From: Flaveria trinervia
Lineage: Eukaryota > Streptophyta > Magnoliopsida > Asterales > Asteraceae
Direction: 5' to 3'
Assembly: GCA_025506515.1 (NCBI GenBank)
Contig: CM046456.1
Coordinates: 12,747,024 to 12,811,023 of the forward strand
Length of the DNA stretch: 64,000 bases
Within the stretch, counting starts at the first letter, position 1. Each line of letters starts with the position of its first letter. Below, one piece after another: positions 9,899 to 19,576 of this stretch. Position numbers and translations under genes: made by a program. Under the pieces are notes generated by a model. It worked only from the letters and a program-made list of their open reading frames with translations. It was not told the origin of the DNA and ran no database searches.

Positions 9899-10297
9899 TC
9901 AAGAGAAGCCATGGGCCCAAAGATAGTCTTTCATCCAGGCCTTTTCACTGAGCTTCCTGGTTGTAGTGACCCTTGCTTCTTCCTCTTTCTTCTTCTTCTC
10001 CTTTGTCTTTTCTCTTGTAGTCTTTCTTCTTTCTTTCTCCATTTTATCATGCTCTTTGTTGTAGAGCCAGAGGATCATCTCATCATTGTGTGAAGAGAGT
10101 TCTTGAAGATTAAAGCCTCTGGTGGTTAGGAACTTTATCCTATCTCTCCTCAGCTGCAAGTCAGCCTCCTTCTGTTCTTCTTTCTCTTTCTCTAAGGCCA
10201 ACCTGACTTCTTCTTCAAGTTTTAGCCAGGTTGCCTTCTCCAGATTCACCAACTCCTCTAGTGGTAGCAGGAGTGTTTCTTCATTGGCAGCTTCCAA
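9899..10297 (-). CDS. Charged coiled-coil segment of the envelope-like region (element A)
   Basis: 132 codons, extremely rich in Glu, Lys and Arg, with long uninterrupted helices at about residues 15-55 and 75-115. It closes with an aromatic motif (KDYLWAHGF) that corresponds to the FLKLYGF motif of the copy at 1155-1904, so the two are homologous despite low identity. The frame is open upstream to 10456 apart from stops. It is likely part of one larger protein with the segments at 10894-10457 and 9514-8726. Confidence 0.45.
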   Translation of the reverse strand: MEAANEETLLLPLEELVNLEKATWLKLEEEVRLALEKEKEEQKEADLQLRRDRIKFLTTRGFNLQELSSHNDEMILWLYNKEHDKMEKERRKTTREKTKEKKKKEEEARVTTTRKLSEKAWMKDYLWAHGFS

Positions 10298-10456
10298 TTG
10301 GATAAGCTGGTCAATTATCTCTTCTCTTTTTGTTGTTGACAGCCTCCTGATTGGCTACAGCTACTTTTGTACTAGCAGCTAGCAACTTTTCAGTTAGAAG
10401 TCTTCCTTTCTTCTTTAATTTCTCAATCTTCTCCTCTTCCTGAAGCTCTTCCACAT

Positions 10457-10894
10457 TCATCTTTCTTTTCCCTTTGTTATCCTCTGAAGAGCCTGACTAT
10501 GGTGGTTCTTGGAGAGTGGATTCTGATTGTGAGAGAGGTAGAGAGGGTGTCTGGATAGAGGTAGATCTAGAAAGTCCTCACTGTTCACCTCAGATGCCAT
10601 TTCTAGGATTGCATCTGTGATGATCAGTTCCTCAGACATTTTGAACAGTCCTTCCGCAGCTTCCATTTCAGTTTCGGAAGATTCAGCTTGTTCTTTCGAG
10701 GCTTTAACTTCAGCTTCGGAAGTTGGAGGAAATGCAGATTCTGTCCCAACTATTTCAGTTGCTGGGCCATCAGTCCCTATTTCCCCTTTGAAATGAATCT
10801 TAGGTTCCATGTGGACCTTAGGTTGACCAACTCCTTCCACAGTGGTAGAAGGTGCAGTAAGCCTCTGAAGCTCTTCAGCTCCGAAGTAGATCAT
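10457..10894 (-). pseudogene. Acidic segment of the envelope-like region (element A)
   Basis: 145 codons, acidic and Ser-rich. Around residues 55-85 the DNA word CTTCGGAAG and variants occur inside the reading frame and are read as SSE, ASE or SEA. It follows the internal purine tract at 11090-11103 in reading order. Its counterpart is 769-1158. Confidence 0.4.
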
Positions 10895-11089
10895 TGCAGC
10901 ATCTGGGCTTGGCTAATCAGTGGAGGATCTGAACAGAAACTTGGTGAAGAGTCTGTAGAGATCACTCAACATCTTTGGGTCGACTTGAAGAATGACTTGA
11001 GATGGCTCAGACACAGTGATGATAGGAGTAGAAGATGTTGAAGTTGAAGTGTGGCTCTATGGTTCCTCAGATGTTTGTCTCTAAACATT

Positions 11090-11103
11090 CTCCCCCTTTT
11101 TGG
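11090..11103 (-). other. Internal polypurine tract of element A
   Basis: Minus strand AAAAAGGGGGAGAA, about 2.4 kb before the 3' LTR. Multiple purine tracts of this exact type mark Sireviruses. The same tract occurs in element C (57181-57195) and, slightly changed, at 474-486. Confidence 0.65.
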
Positions 11104-11185
11104 TAGCATCATCTTGAGAGCTAGATGAGCTAGAGGAAGAAGTCAATGAGACTTGAACAGGTACATGCCTAACAGATCTCTCGGT

Positions 11186-11767
11186 CTATTTCTCAGCTAG
11201 TTTAGCCTTGAGATTGTCAATCTCAAGTTGCTGAGTGGCGAACATTTCTTCTAAAGACCTAACCAAGGATTCAAGGTTTGGGACTTTTGATAGAAGGTCT
11301 TTAATGAGGAGTTGCATGCTTCCTTCATCTTCTTTTGAAGAATCATGGGGAGATAAGGTAACATACCTAGTATGTTCAGCCTCAACACCAGATGTGGTTT
11401 CTTGGCACCCTGGTTTCCCGTACTTAATGATGTCTCTTTCAAAGTCATCAAAAGGTTTGGTTGCCGCAGATTCAGTCTCAGATATGTCACCACTATCCAT
11501 ACGGTCCATTGAGGCACCTTCTGTAGTGGCAGCTGAATTTGCATGAGTCCCCTCTACATCAGTGGGACTCACCTTAGTTATTAGTTGCTGATGGGGGCTA
11601 GAGATAAGGGATTTCTCTGGGCTCTGTTGATCTTGAATAGGGTGTTGTAGATCAACCTCATTGTCGTGGAGAGATGTTATCTCTTCATCAGTTTTGAAGA
11701 GAAGGTCAGTAAAAGATAGGGAGGTTAAGCCTACTGATCCGGGACCCTGGTCAATGTCTACAGGCAT
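11186..11767 (-). CDS. Acidic/coiled-coil envelope-like ORF of element A
   Basis: 193 codons. The first 140 residues are acidic and rich in Ser, Thr and Pro; the last 45 form a leucine-heptad coiled coil that ends LEIDNLKAKLAEK. The same ending (LEISYLKEKLARR) is found near 345-375 in the left fragment, and a related one in element C (57310-58095). The ORF stops about 85 bases before the internal purine tract. Function is unknown. Confidence 0.5.
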   Translation of the reverse strand: MPVDIDQGPGSVGLTSLSFTDLLFKTDEEITSLHDNEVDLQHPIQDQQSPEKSLISSPHQQLITKVSPTDVEGTHANSAATTEGASMDRMDSGDISETESAATKPFDDFERDIIKYGKPGCQETTSGVEAEHTRYVTLSPHDSSKEDEGSMQLLIKDLLSKVPNLESLVRSLEEMFATQQLEIDNLKAKLAEK

Positions 11768-11883
11768 TGAGCCTTTGGTGGGGCTGTCCCTTGTTGGCTA
11801 CTCAGAAGAATGTAAATACTCATTCTGATGGTTGTTGGTTTGGGTGTCGGACTCCTGAGTTTGAGACTAAGGAGACTCAAAAC

Positions 11884-12726
11884 TCAAATTAAGGTCAAAA
11901 GAGAAGGATGGAGAGACCTCAGACTGAGTGGGAGCCTATGTTTCCACTCTAGTCTTTTGGATTGAATAGGAGGAGCTTGTTCAATCAAAGTAGATTGAAC
12001 AAGGGTTTGTTTGGGGTGTCTCTTGTATGTGATGGTGATGGGTGGAGAAGGCAGTGGTGGCATTATGGTGGTGGTTGCTGGTGTGGGTTCATCACCTGTA
12101 GGGTGAACAGGGATGTCACCAGGAGCTATGCACTCAATCATACCTGGAAGCAGAGTAGTGTACCTTCCAGTGAAGTTAGTGGACACCTTCTTCAAATTCT
12201 TGAAGATGATAGGCCTCATATGAGGGACAGTCAAAGCTGCTACACAGACAAGCATACTCTGGTCCAACTCACAGTTGATAATGTGTTGAATGAATCGGGG
12301 ATACATAAAGAATGTCTCCCTTTGAAGATTCCCAATCAGATTGGTGAACACAAATCTTGAGTAATTAAAGCGCAGGCCTCTCACCAATCCATGAACTAAG
12401 CATCCTAGTTCATACGGGATTTGATCCCATCCCCCAGACTTGTTTGACAGACAGTGGACGACAACGTGCAGAAGGAACTTCCAATTGTATGAGAAGTTAA
12501 ATTTGTAGACTGTCGACCTGCTTACATCTCCACTATATCCCATTAGGATATAGGTATTGTCTAAGTCTTCTTTAGGGAAATCAGTAGGAGCTCCTTCATC
12601 ATGAAGCTCGAGATGCTCCCTGATAAGTTGTTTATAGATGATCAACTCCTGTCCATAAATGTTGGACCTTAGTACACGATTTCCATTTAGGATTTTGGCT
12701 TGACCATTTTCCCAAAATTCGGCCAT
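11884..12726 (-). CDS. First envelope-like ORF of element A (so-called longin-like retrotransposon ORF)
   Basis: 280 codons. The first 190 residues form a compact, mostly hydrophobic domain with FWENGQAKILNG at the start, YSGDVS near 68, WKFLLHVVVHCLS near 88, WDQIPYELG near 105 and MYPRFIQ near 148. The remainder is a Pro/Thr-rich linker. I recognise this pattern from retrotransposon-linked ORFs in composite genomes that are often annotated, probably wrongly, as synaptobrevin or longin-like proteins. Element C carries the counterpart (59056-57963) with the same WDQ and YPRFI landmarks. It belongs to the element and not to a host gene, since it lies between RNase H and the 3' LTR in the same orientation. 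The start codon is uncertain. Confidence 0.6.
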   Translation of the reverse strand: MAEFWENGQAKILNGNRVLRSNIYGQELIIYKQLIREHLELHDEGAPTDFPKEDLDNTYILMGYSGDVSRSTVYKFNFSYNWKFLLHVVVHCLSNKSGGWDQIPYELGCLVHGLVRGLRFNYSRFVFTNLIGNLQRETFFMYPRFIQHIINCELDQSMLVCVAALTVPHMRPIIFKNLKKVSTNFTGRYTTLLPGMIECIAPGDIPVHPTGDEPTPATTTIMPPLPSPPITITYKRHPKQTLVQSTLIEQAPPIQSKRLEWKHRLPLSLRSLHPSLLTLI

Positions 12727-13480
12727 TTGGTTGGAGTAAACAGTGGGGTTACGGTAAGGGCTGTGTAGTAAGATGATTGGGTGAGAAAGGAGATGATTTT
12801 AGAGAAGTCAGCATCTATTGAAGAATCAAGAAGTGCGACTTGGTTGTGCTGAGGGTTAAGTGCCATTGGAGAAAGGTGAATGTAGATGAATTTGAGCTTG
12901 GGTAAAGTTGGAGTGGAGAGAAATTTCTAGGACAGTAAAAATTTCAAGTAAGAAGATGAAATTGAATAGTCGAGATTATTTAAAAGAGGGTGAAAAGGCG
13001 GTAATGGGGGTTAGGATAAGTTGATGTGATGTTTTAGTGGATGAAATGACAGTGGCGGCAAGGTAAAACAAAATCTTTGCTTTTTACAGTGTGGGGCCCA
13101 AGAGATTTACGTTACACAGTAGAATCTCTCTTCCGAATGTAAAACATTTCGAAGGTAATTTGTCTTCCGAAGGCAATTCTTACTTCCGAAGCAAAGACTT
13201 TGCTTCCGAAGGTTAGGATTGCTTCTGAATGGAGAGTGTGTAAACCTCGAAAGTAGATCTGATATGTAATCAATCGCTTCTTCCGAGACCAAAAACTCTT
13301 ATGAGAAGAAAATTATCCTTTGAGAAATTTTTCTTCGAAAGATATGAAAATAACTTCCGAGGGTTAATTTCTCTTCGGAAGGAATTTACACTTAGAAAAT
13401 TTCAGAGAGACCTTTTGTAACAGGGCTTAAATTATATTGACATAAAACTTACATATTAAAAGGTTTTCAAAAGAGTTAGG
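12727..13480. other. Post-pol spacer of element A, rich in CTTCGGAAG words
   Basis: No ORF of weight lies between the end of RNase H and the first envelope-like ORF. 13120-13390 contains about eight copies of CTTCCGAAG, CTTCGGAAG and one-base variants, spaced 15-40 bases apart. Element C has its own word at the matching place (59150-59870). Confidence 0.7.
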
Positions 13481-14773
13481 CTAATCAATGTTTATCATCC
13501 CAATAGCTGTTATGAGATACTTAAATATTTGTTCATCAAAGGCTTTGGTGAACAAATCAGCATATTGTTCATTTGAGTCAACTTTGATTAACTTAATCAG
13601 ATTTTTCTCATGAATATCTCTAATGAAATGGTACCTGATGTCAATATTCTTTGTCTTGGAGTGCTTCACTGGATTTTCAGTAATGGAGATAGCACTGTTG
13701 TTGTCAATATGGATAGGAGTATTCATAAAGTTGAATCCATAGTCTAACATCTGATTTTGAATCCATAGCAATTGAGCAAAGCAGCTAGCAGCAGTAATGT
13801 ATTCAGCTTCAGCAGCTGATGTAGAGACACAGGATTGTTTCTTTCATTGCCATGAGATGATCCTTCCACCAAGAAATTGACATCCTCCTTTGAGGTATCT
13901 GAGGATTCTCTTGACAACAGCTAGGTAAGACACCTTTGGAGCAGCCTAATATCTTGCACAAATGCAAGTAGCAAACATGATATCAGGTCTACTAGCTGTG
14001 AGATACATCAGAGAACCAATAATTTCCCTATACTGATGTTGATCAGTATCCTCCCCCTTAAGGTCAGGACAAAGATTATGGTTTCTGGGTATGGGTGTCA
14101 TGGCTGGCTTACAATCTTTCATCTCAAATCTTTCTAAGATGTCAGAGACATACTTAGTTTGATTAATGAAAAACCTTTTCTTCATTTGCTTTACCTGAAT
14201 TCCAAGGAAAAAGTCCATTTTTCCCATGAAACTTATCTCAAAATTTTTTTTCATAATGCTCTCAGAGTCCTTACACATTTGGTCATTTGAAGAACCAAAT
14301 ATGATGTCATAAACATAGAGTTGAACAAACAAAATGTCCTTTCCAGACTTTCCGATGAAGAGAGTCTTATCAATGTACCTCTAGTGTAGCCATTTTTCAA
14401 ATGAAACTAAGACAGAGTCTCATACCACAGCCTAGGTGCTTGGTGCAGCCCATATAGAGCCTTATCCAGTTTGCACAAATAGTTGGGGTGCTGTGGGTCT
14501 TCAAATCCTGGAGGTTAGCATACATAGACTTCCCTATCTATATCCCCATATAGAAAGGCACACTTGACATCAAGTTGATAGACAGTGAAGTTCTTGGATG
14601 CAGCATAAGCAAGGAAGATCCAAACTGCCTCAAGTCTTGCAACAGGTGCAAAGACATCAGTATAATCAATTCCTTCCTCTTGGGTGTATCGTTGGACTAC
14701 AAGTCTTGCTTTGTTCTTGATGATCAAGCCTCTATCATCTCTTTTGTTTCTAAAAACCCATTTAGTGCATATT
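13481..14773 (-). pseudogene. Element A pol: reverse transcriptase (main part) and RNase H
   Basis: This is the downstream part of the Copia polyprotein after the gypsy insertion. In reading order it has KWVFRNK near 14755, GIDYTDVFAPVARLE near 14650, QLDVKCAFLYGDI near 14560, ALYGLHQAPRLWYE near 14440, QLYVYDIIFGSSND near 14320, LTASRPDIMFATC near 13990, then RNase H with STSAAEAEYI near 13815 and HSKTKNIDIRYHFIRD near 13640. The pol ends at a TAA at 13481. The catalytic YVDD box reads YVYD. There are at least six stops or frameshifts. A purine tract TAAGGGGGAGG lies near 14052-14062. Confidence 0.9.
14769..14773. other. Target-site duplication of the gypsy element (left copy, ATATT)
   Basis: ATATT directly before the LTR at 14774 is repeated at 25166-25170 directly after the other LTR. 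Confidence 0.95.
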
Positions 14774-17259
14774 TGTCACACCCCAACCTTGACGGCGGAA
14801 ACGTCGAGGAGTGAGAGTTAAGATCGTTCATAGCCACATAACGCTATTATTAATCCAAATATATTTTACTCATAAATTTCATTTGTCACATTACAAATAT
14901 AAGTCTCAAAGGATTTAAAAAAAACGTAACATAAAATGCAACATTTCATCCTATTTTATTTATTAATCTAGGTCCATCCCTAGATGTGCAAGCTTCAATG
15001 TGTAGATAATCAAACTTGGGCATTTCCTGAAACATGTTAAAAATAAAGAGTCAACAATAATGTTGGTGAGCAATCCATAGTTTTCAATACATAAGTATAT
15101 AAAAGATGGCAATTCAAGTCATAAGTTAGTGAATAAAGTGATTAGGGATGTTATGAACAATGCAACAATCAAACCTCGACAAAAGTTTTACAAGTCTCAA
15201 ACGTTAAAAGTATATACGATCAGCTAAGTGTACTCGGATCAACCAAGCAGGCTTGTCTTACCCATAGATCTATGACTTCGCTGGGCTAGCAATAGTTAAT
15301 GATAGTACATATAACGCCATAACATGGTAATCACGAAAGTTCAACTAACCACAACTTTTACAAGATGAATTGCCATAGGTTTACAAGTCTCAAATAAGTC
15401 TATGAGTGCAATAGTATAAGTTAACATGTTTCACCCCAAAGTGTGAAAATAGGAAAAAGGGGTATAGAATACTCACATGATCAAATAATATATAATTGAC
15501 GATTATTAAGAAATACAATAAGCAACGTTTCAACGTGGTCCTTCACAATGCACCTAAAATAAATATATATTTACAAGGTTAAAGTTTAATTGTAAGATTG
15601 ACATTATAACGCGAACTGGGGTTTCGATGGGGGATTTGGGGCTTGTTAAATAATTATGTTTATCAAGATGAAACTACTTATAATTATAGGATTCAAAGAA
15701 ATTTTGCTACATATTATGTAAAATCATGTGTATAATATAATATTTATAACAATTTGTATATATATATATAATAATTTAAATAACATTTAGTAATCTCAAT
15801 TTAAAATAACAATTTGAAGATATTGGATGAAATAATATTTTTGTGAATAAAATGTTATCTAAAGTCTACTTTTTATAAAATTAAACTATTAATATCTTTT
15901 TTTTAAAACAAAAAAAAGTATATTTAATAAAATATAAAAGTACTTCTTTTTAAGTAACAATTTACAGAAAACATTCATATGATTTAAAATGTTCAAAGTG
16001 CATAAAATGACTTTTTATAATTTTTAGAAATTTTTAGTATTTAATTCAAGGACCAAAAAGACCTAAAAAAAATATGTGAGGCTCCCCGGGTTCGAACCGG
16101 GGACCTCCTGTTTGTGAGGGCGAATGAGTGACCAGTGAACCAAGGGCCGTGGCCGTGTCATATCACGGCTCTCAAATATTAAAAACTAACTTGCAAAACC
16201 AACCCCAATTCGATTGAACCCTAGATTGTTCTTAAATCAAATTGAACATCAATTCGATATTGTTAACGAATAAATTCATGGGGCTTTTGATGCCCAAATG
16301 AAACCGAGCATAAAGGTGTATAGAACTTACTTGTTTAATATCGAATTGAGGAAGATGAGATGAAGAAGTGGGTCGCGACCGATGTAGCAACTTGTTAGAT
16401 GTTCAAACGACTATGATAATCCAATTCGTTGTGCAGTTAGCTTCCAATAAACTCAATGAACGAAAGCCCTCTGTTAATTAAGGATGAGGTTGAGGAAATA
16501 GTCGGGTTCGACTAGCTACGGTTTGTGAAGGAAATAACGATTCGAACTTGATGTTTGAGCTTGTTTCAGATGAAATTGAGATTGCGATTAGTTAAGGGAT
16601 AGTTAATTGCTTATTCATATTCGATTAATTGAATTATTATTATAGTTTAATGCTCAAACGGCTAAAAGATTGAATTGGCCGGTTATGAACTCGTTTGATT
16701 TTAGTAACCGGTGCTTTAAACCGCAATTATGTTGTGCATTCAGTTCGAAACACACTCACGAAGCGTTTAGCAGCGGTTTGGTTCAAAAATTGATGGTTTG
16801 TACCGAGTTTGGGGGTGGCCGGAGCTCGGCCGGAGTGTGGCCGGAGCTCCGCCGGAAAATCGGGTGAAGGGGGAGGGTTGGTTTGGGAAATTGTAATTTT
16901 ACACATATGGTCCCTTTGATTCTTATTTTATCCTTTTATGACTTAAACTTTGTTTTTTTTAAAGTTTATAAAATAACATTAGGGCCCCCTTAACTTATAA
17001 AATCTAAGTTTTTAAACATTTCCAGTCCATTAATTCTTACAAATTATTGTTATTATTATTATTATCCTTGGTTATTATTATTATTAATATTATTATTATT
17101 ATTATGATTATTATTATTATTATTATAACCTTACAAATTAAAGACCAATTTAAGGTAAAATTCCTAAGCAACCCATAGGTTTCATTAATGACACAATTAG
17201 CCCATGCAAGAAATTAACCAAGTTAATTCTCAATTAACTCAAAAATACAGGATGTTACA
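14774..17259 (-). repeat. 3' LTR of the gypsy element
   Basis: Starts TGTCACACCCC and ends GATGTTACA (TG..CA). It contains a palindrome CCGGGTTCGAACCGG at 16086-16100, a GC-rich cluster of GGCCGGAGCT words near 16815-16858 and an ATT/TTA-rich microsatellite near 17045-17125. The 65-codon ORF inside it is chance. Confidence 0.95.
16086..16100. promoter_or_regulatory. tRNA-like B-box palindrome in the gypsy LTR
   Basis: GGTTCGAACC, within CCGGGTTCGAACCGG, fits the RNA polymerase III B-box consensus (GGTTCGANNCC) on both strands and the T-arm of a tRNA. The second LTR has the same sequence at about 23991-24005. A full cloverleaf could not be drawn because the acceptor stem has no partner. Confidence 0.35.
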
Positions 17260-17275
17260 GTCTCCCCAACTTAAA
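17260..17275 (-). other. Polypurine tract of the gypsy element
   Basis: On the minus strand AAGTTGGGGAGAC lies immediately before the 3' LTR. Confidence 0.75.
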
Positions 17276-17299
17276 AGAATTTTGTCCCGAAATTAAGAA

Positions 17300-18512
17300 T
17301 GAAACTAAGCGAACAAATACGGGTATCTCTCTTTCATATGATCTTCACGCTCCCAAGTGAACTCGGCTCCACATTTGTTTTCCCAACGGACTTTAACGAT
17401 AGGTGTGTGGTAGTTGTTCGGGTCTTCTTTAGGGTTCGATCCATAATCTCAACAGGCTTCTCCACGAAATGCAATGACTCATCAATTTGAATTTCCTCTA
17501 GTGGAACATGCAAATTTTCATCAGCCAAGCACTTCCTCAGGTTTGAGACATGAAAGACAGGATGAACTCCGCTAAGTTCAGAAGGTAACTCCAGTTTGTA
17601 AGCACTTTCCCAATTCTTTTCAAAATCTTGAAAGGTCCTACGAAACATGGGGCTAACTTACCCTTCTTCCCAAAACGTACAACACCCTTCCATGGAGAGA
17701 CTTTAAGAAGAACCATGTCGTCGACTTGAAACTCCAATGGTTTGCGTCTTTTATCGGCATAACTCTTTTGGCGACTTCTAGCCACTTCAAGGTTATTTCG
17801 AATTTTGGAAACTTTGTCAGTCGTTTCCTGAATAAGTTCCGGACCAGTGATAAGATTTTCCCCAATGTCAGTCCAACAGATAGGAGAACGACATTTACGA
17901 CCATCCAACGCCTCGAATGGTGCCATCTTAATACTTGAGTGATAACTATTGTTATACGAAAATTCCGCGAGCGGTAAATGCGTATCCCAATCACCACCAA
18001 AATCAAGGACACAAAGACGTAGCAGATCTTCAAGGGTTTGGATTGTTCGTTCGGTTTGACCATCGTTTGAGGATGGTAAGCCGTACTTAAATCCAATTGA
18101 GTTCCCAAAAGCTCTTGCATCGAAGACCAAAAGTGCGAAGTGAAACGAGCATCTTGATCGGAAATGATGTGTAATGGCACGCCATGACGACTCACATTTC
18201 GTCAACATAGATTCGAGCCAACTTTGAAACCTTGTACGTATCTCGTATAGGTATGAAATGTGTTGTCTTGGTCAAACGGTCAACAATGACCCATATACTA
18301 TCATGACCACGAGGTGTACGAGGTAACTTGGTTATGAAATCCATGGATATATGTTCCCATTTCCACATAGGGATTTCAGGTTGCTCAAGTAAACCACTTG
18401 GTCGTTGATGTTCGGCTTTGACCCTTGCGCACGTAAGGCACTTGGAAACATAAGTCACGATATCTTTCTTCATTCCAGGCCACCAATATTGACCACGCAG
18501 GTCCATGTACAT
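17300..18512 (-). pseudogene. Gypsy integrase and chromodomain-like tail
   Basis: Read in order from 18512: GGQYWWPGMK, then the zinc-binding CLTCARVK, then MDFITKLPRT, the catalytic DRLTK region, SDQDARFTS, STAYHPQT, and after a frameshift GQTERTIQTLEDLLR, then WDTHLPLAEFSYNNSYHSSI, RRKPLEFQVDDMVLLK, and HPVFHVSNLRKCLADE near 17560. The last part, in another frame, has PIVKVRW and FTWERED-like wording near 17320-17400, the chromodomain-linked end typical of Tekay chromoviruses. Frameshifts lie near 18540, 18192, 18063 and 17620. All key integrase motifs are visible, so the damage is by small indels and not by decay of the motifs. Confidence 0.9.
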
Positions 18513-19576
18513 CTTATCGGAGCCAGGATGAACGGAATATCGGTTTGATGAGCTTCGTTCATAATAAAGTGCCGAAGGTTGTCACGATTCGGGATCCAGA
18601 GTCGATTCAAGAAATACCACATGCCGTTCGGTTTTGTCTCCAATTGTGACCGTACGTTAGTCATCAAATCTTCATCTTTTCCTTCGTCGGTTAGTGCCGC
18701 TTGTTGAGCCTCGCGAATGCATAACTCGAGGTCACTATCGATCCTTATGTTTTGGAGCATGATAGTAGCCTCGTTGACATCCACGTGAATCTCGGTATCA
18801 AATTCTCCTAACGTATCAAACCATTGCCTTCGATCTCGGATTTCTTGAAGCGAGACAGTCTTGTTGTGGACCTTGCGACTTAGTGCGTCGGCTACAACAT
18901 TCGCCTTTCCAGGATGATAGCGAATGTCGCAGTCGTAGTCACTAATCAACTCAATCCAACGTCTTTGTCTCATGTTGAGATCCTTTTGATTGAACACGTG
19001 TTGGAGACTCTTATGATCGGTGTAGACTATGCATTGCGTCCCATATAAGTAGTGTCGCCAAATCTTCAATGCAAAGACCACAGCACCAAGTTCAAGATCA
19101 TGCGTTGTGTAGTTAACTTCATGAACCTTCAATTGTCTCGACGCGTATGCTATAACTTTGCCTCGTTGCATGAGAACACAACCAAGACCTTGATTAGAAG
19201 CATCACAATATACAGTAAAGTCGTCGTTTCCATCAGGTAGTGTGAGAATAGGAGCATTACACAACTTGCGCTTCAATGTCTCGAAAGCCTCTTCTTGCTC
19301 GGGTCCCCATTCAAAAAGTCGATTCTTTTGGGTTAGCGCTGTTAATGGTTTAGAAATCTTCGAGAAATTTGCTATGAACCTACGGTAATATCCCGCTAAA
19401 CCCAGAAAAGAACGAACCTCGGTTGGGGTTGTGGGAACACACCAATTCTTCACAGCTTCAATTTTAGCAGGATCCACGTGAATTCCTTGGCTATTCACCA
19501 CACGCCCTAGGAATTGAACTTCTTCCAACCAAAACTCACACTTGGAAAGCTTGGCGTATAATTGCTCCTTCTTCAA
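18470..19576 (-). pseudogene. Gypsy RT end, RNase H and integrase zinc region
   Basis: 368 codons open. It starts at the RT thumb (KKEQLYAKLSKCEFWL), has GLAGYYRRFI near residue 59, the RNase H core FTVYCDASNQGLG near residue 123, a YTDHKSLQHVF motif near 190, WIELISDYDCDIRYHPGKANVVADALSRK near 207, and ends after a one-base loss in the linker to integrase. It joins the upstream gag-pol frame by a single missing base near 19598, within the word ETHLRQ. Confidence 0.92.

Noticed and set aside
11884..12726. A host synaptobrevin/longin gene
   Set aside because: The ORF lies between RNase H and the 3' LTR of element A in the same orientation and has a counterpart in element C, so it is part of the retrotransposon.
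16075..16170. A tRNA gene in the gypsy LTR
   Set aside because: Only the T-arm-like palindrome fits; no acceptor stem or anticodon arm could be paired on either strand.
16670..16867. A 65-codon ORF found twice (also 24574-24771)
   Set aside because: Both copies lie in the two LTRs of the gypsy element; the duplication is the LTR itself, not a gene family.
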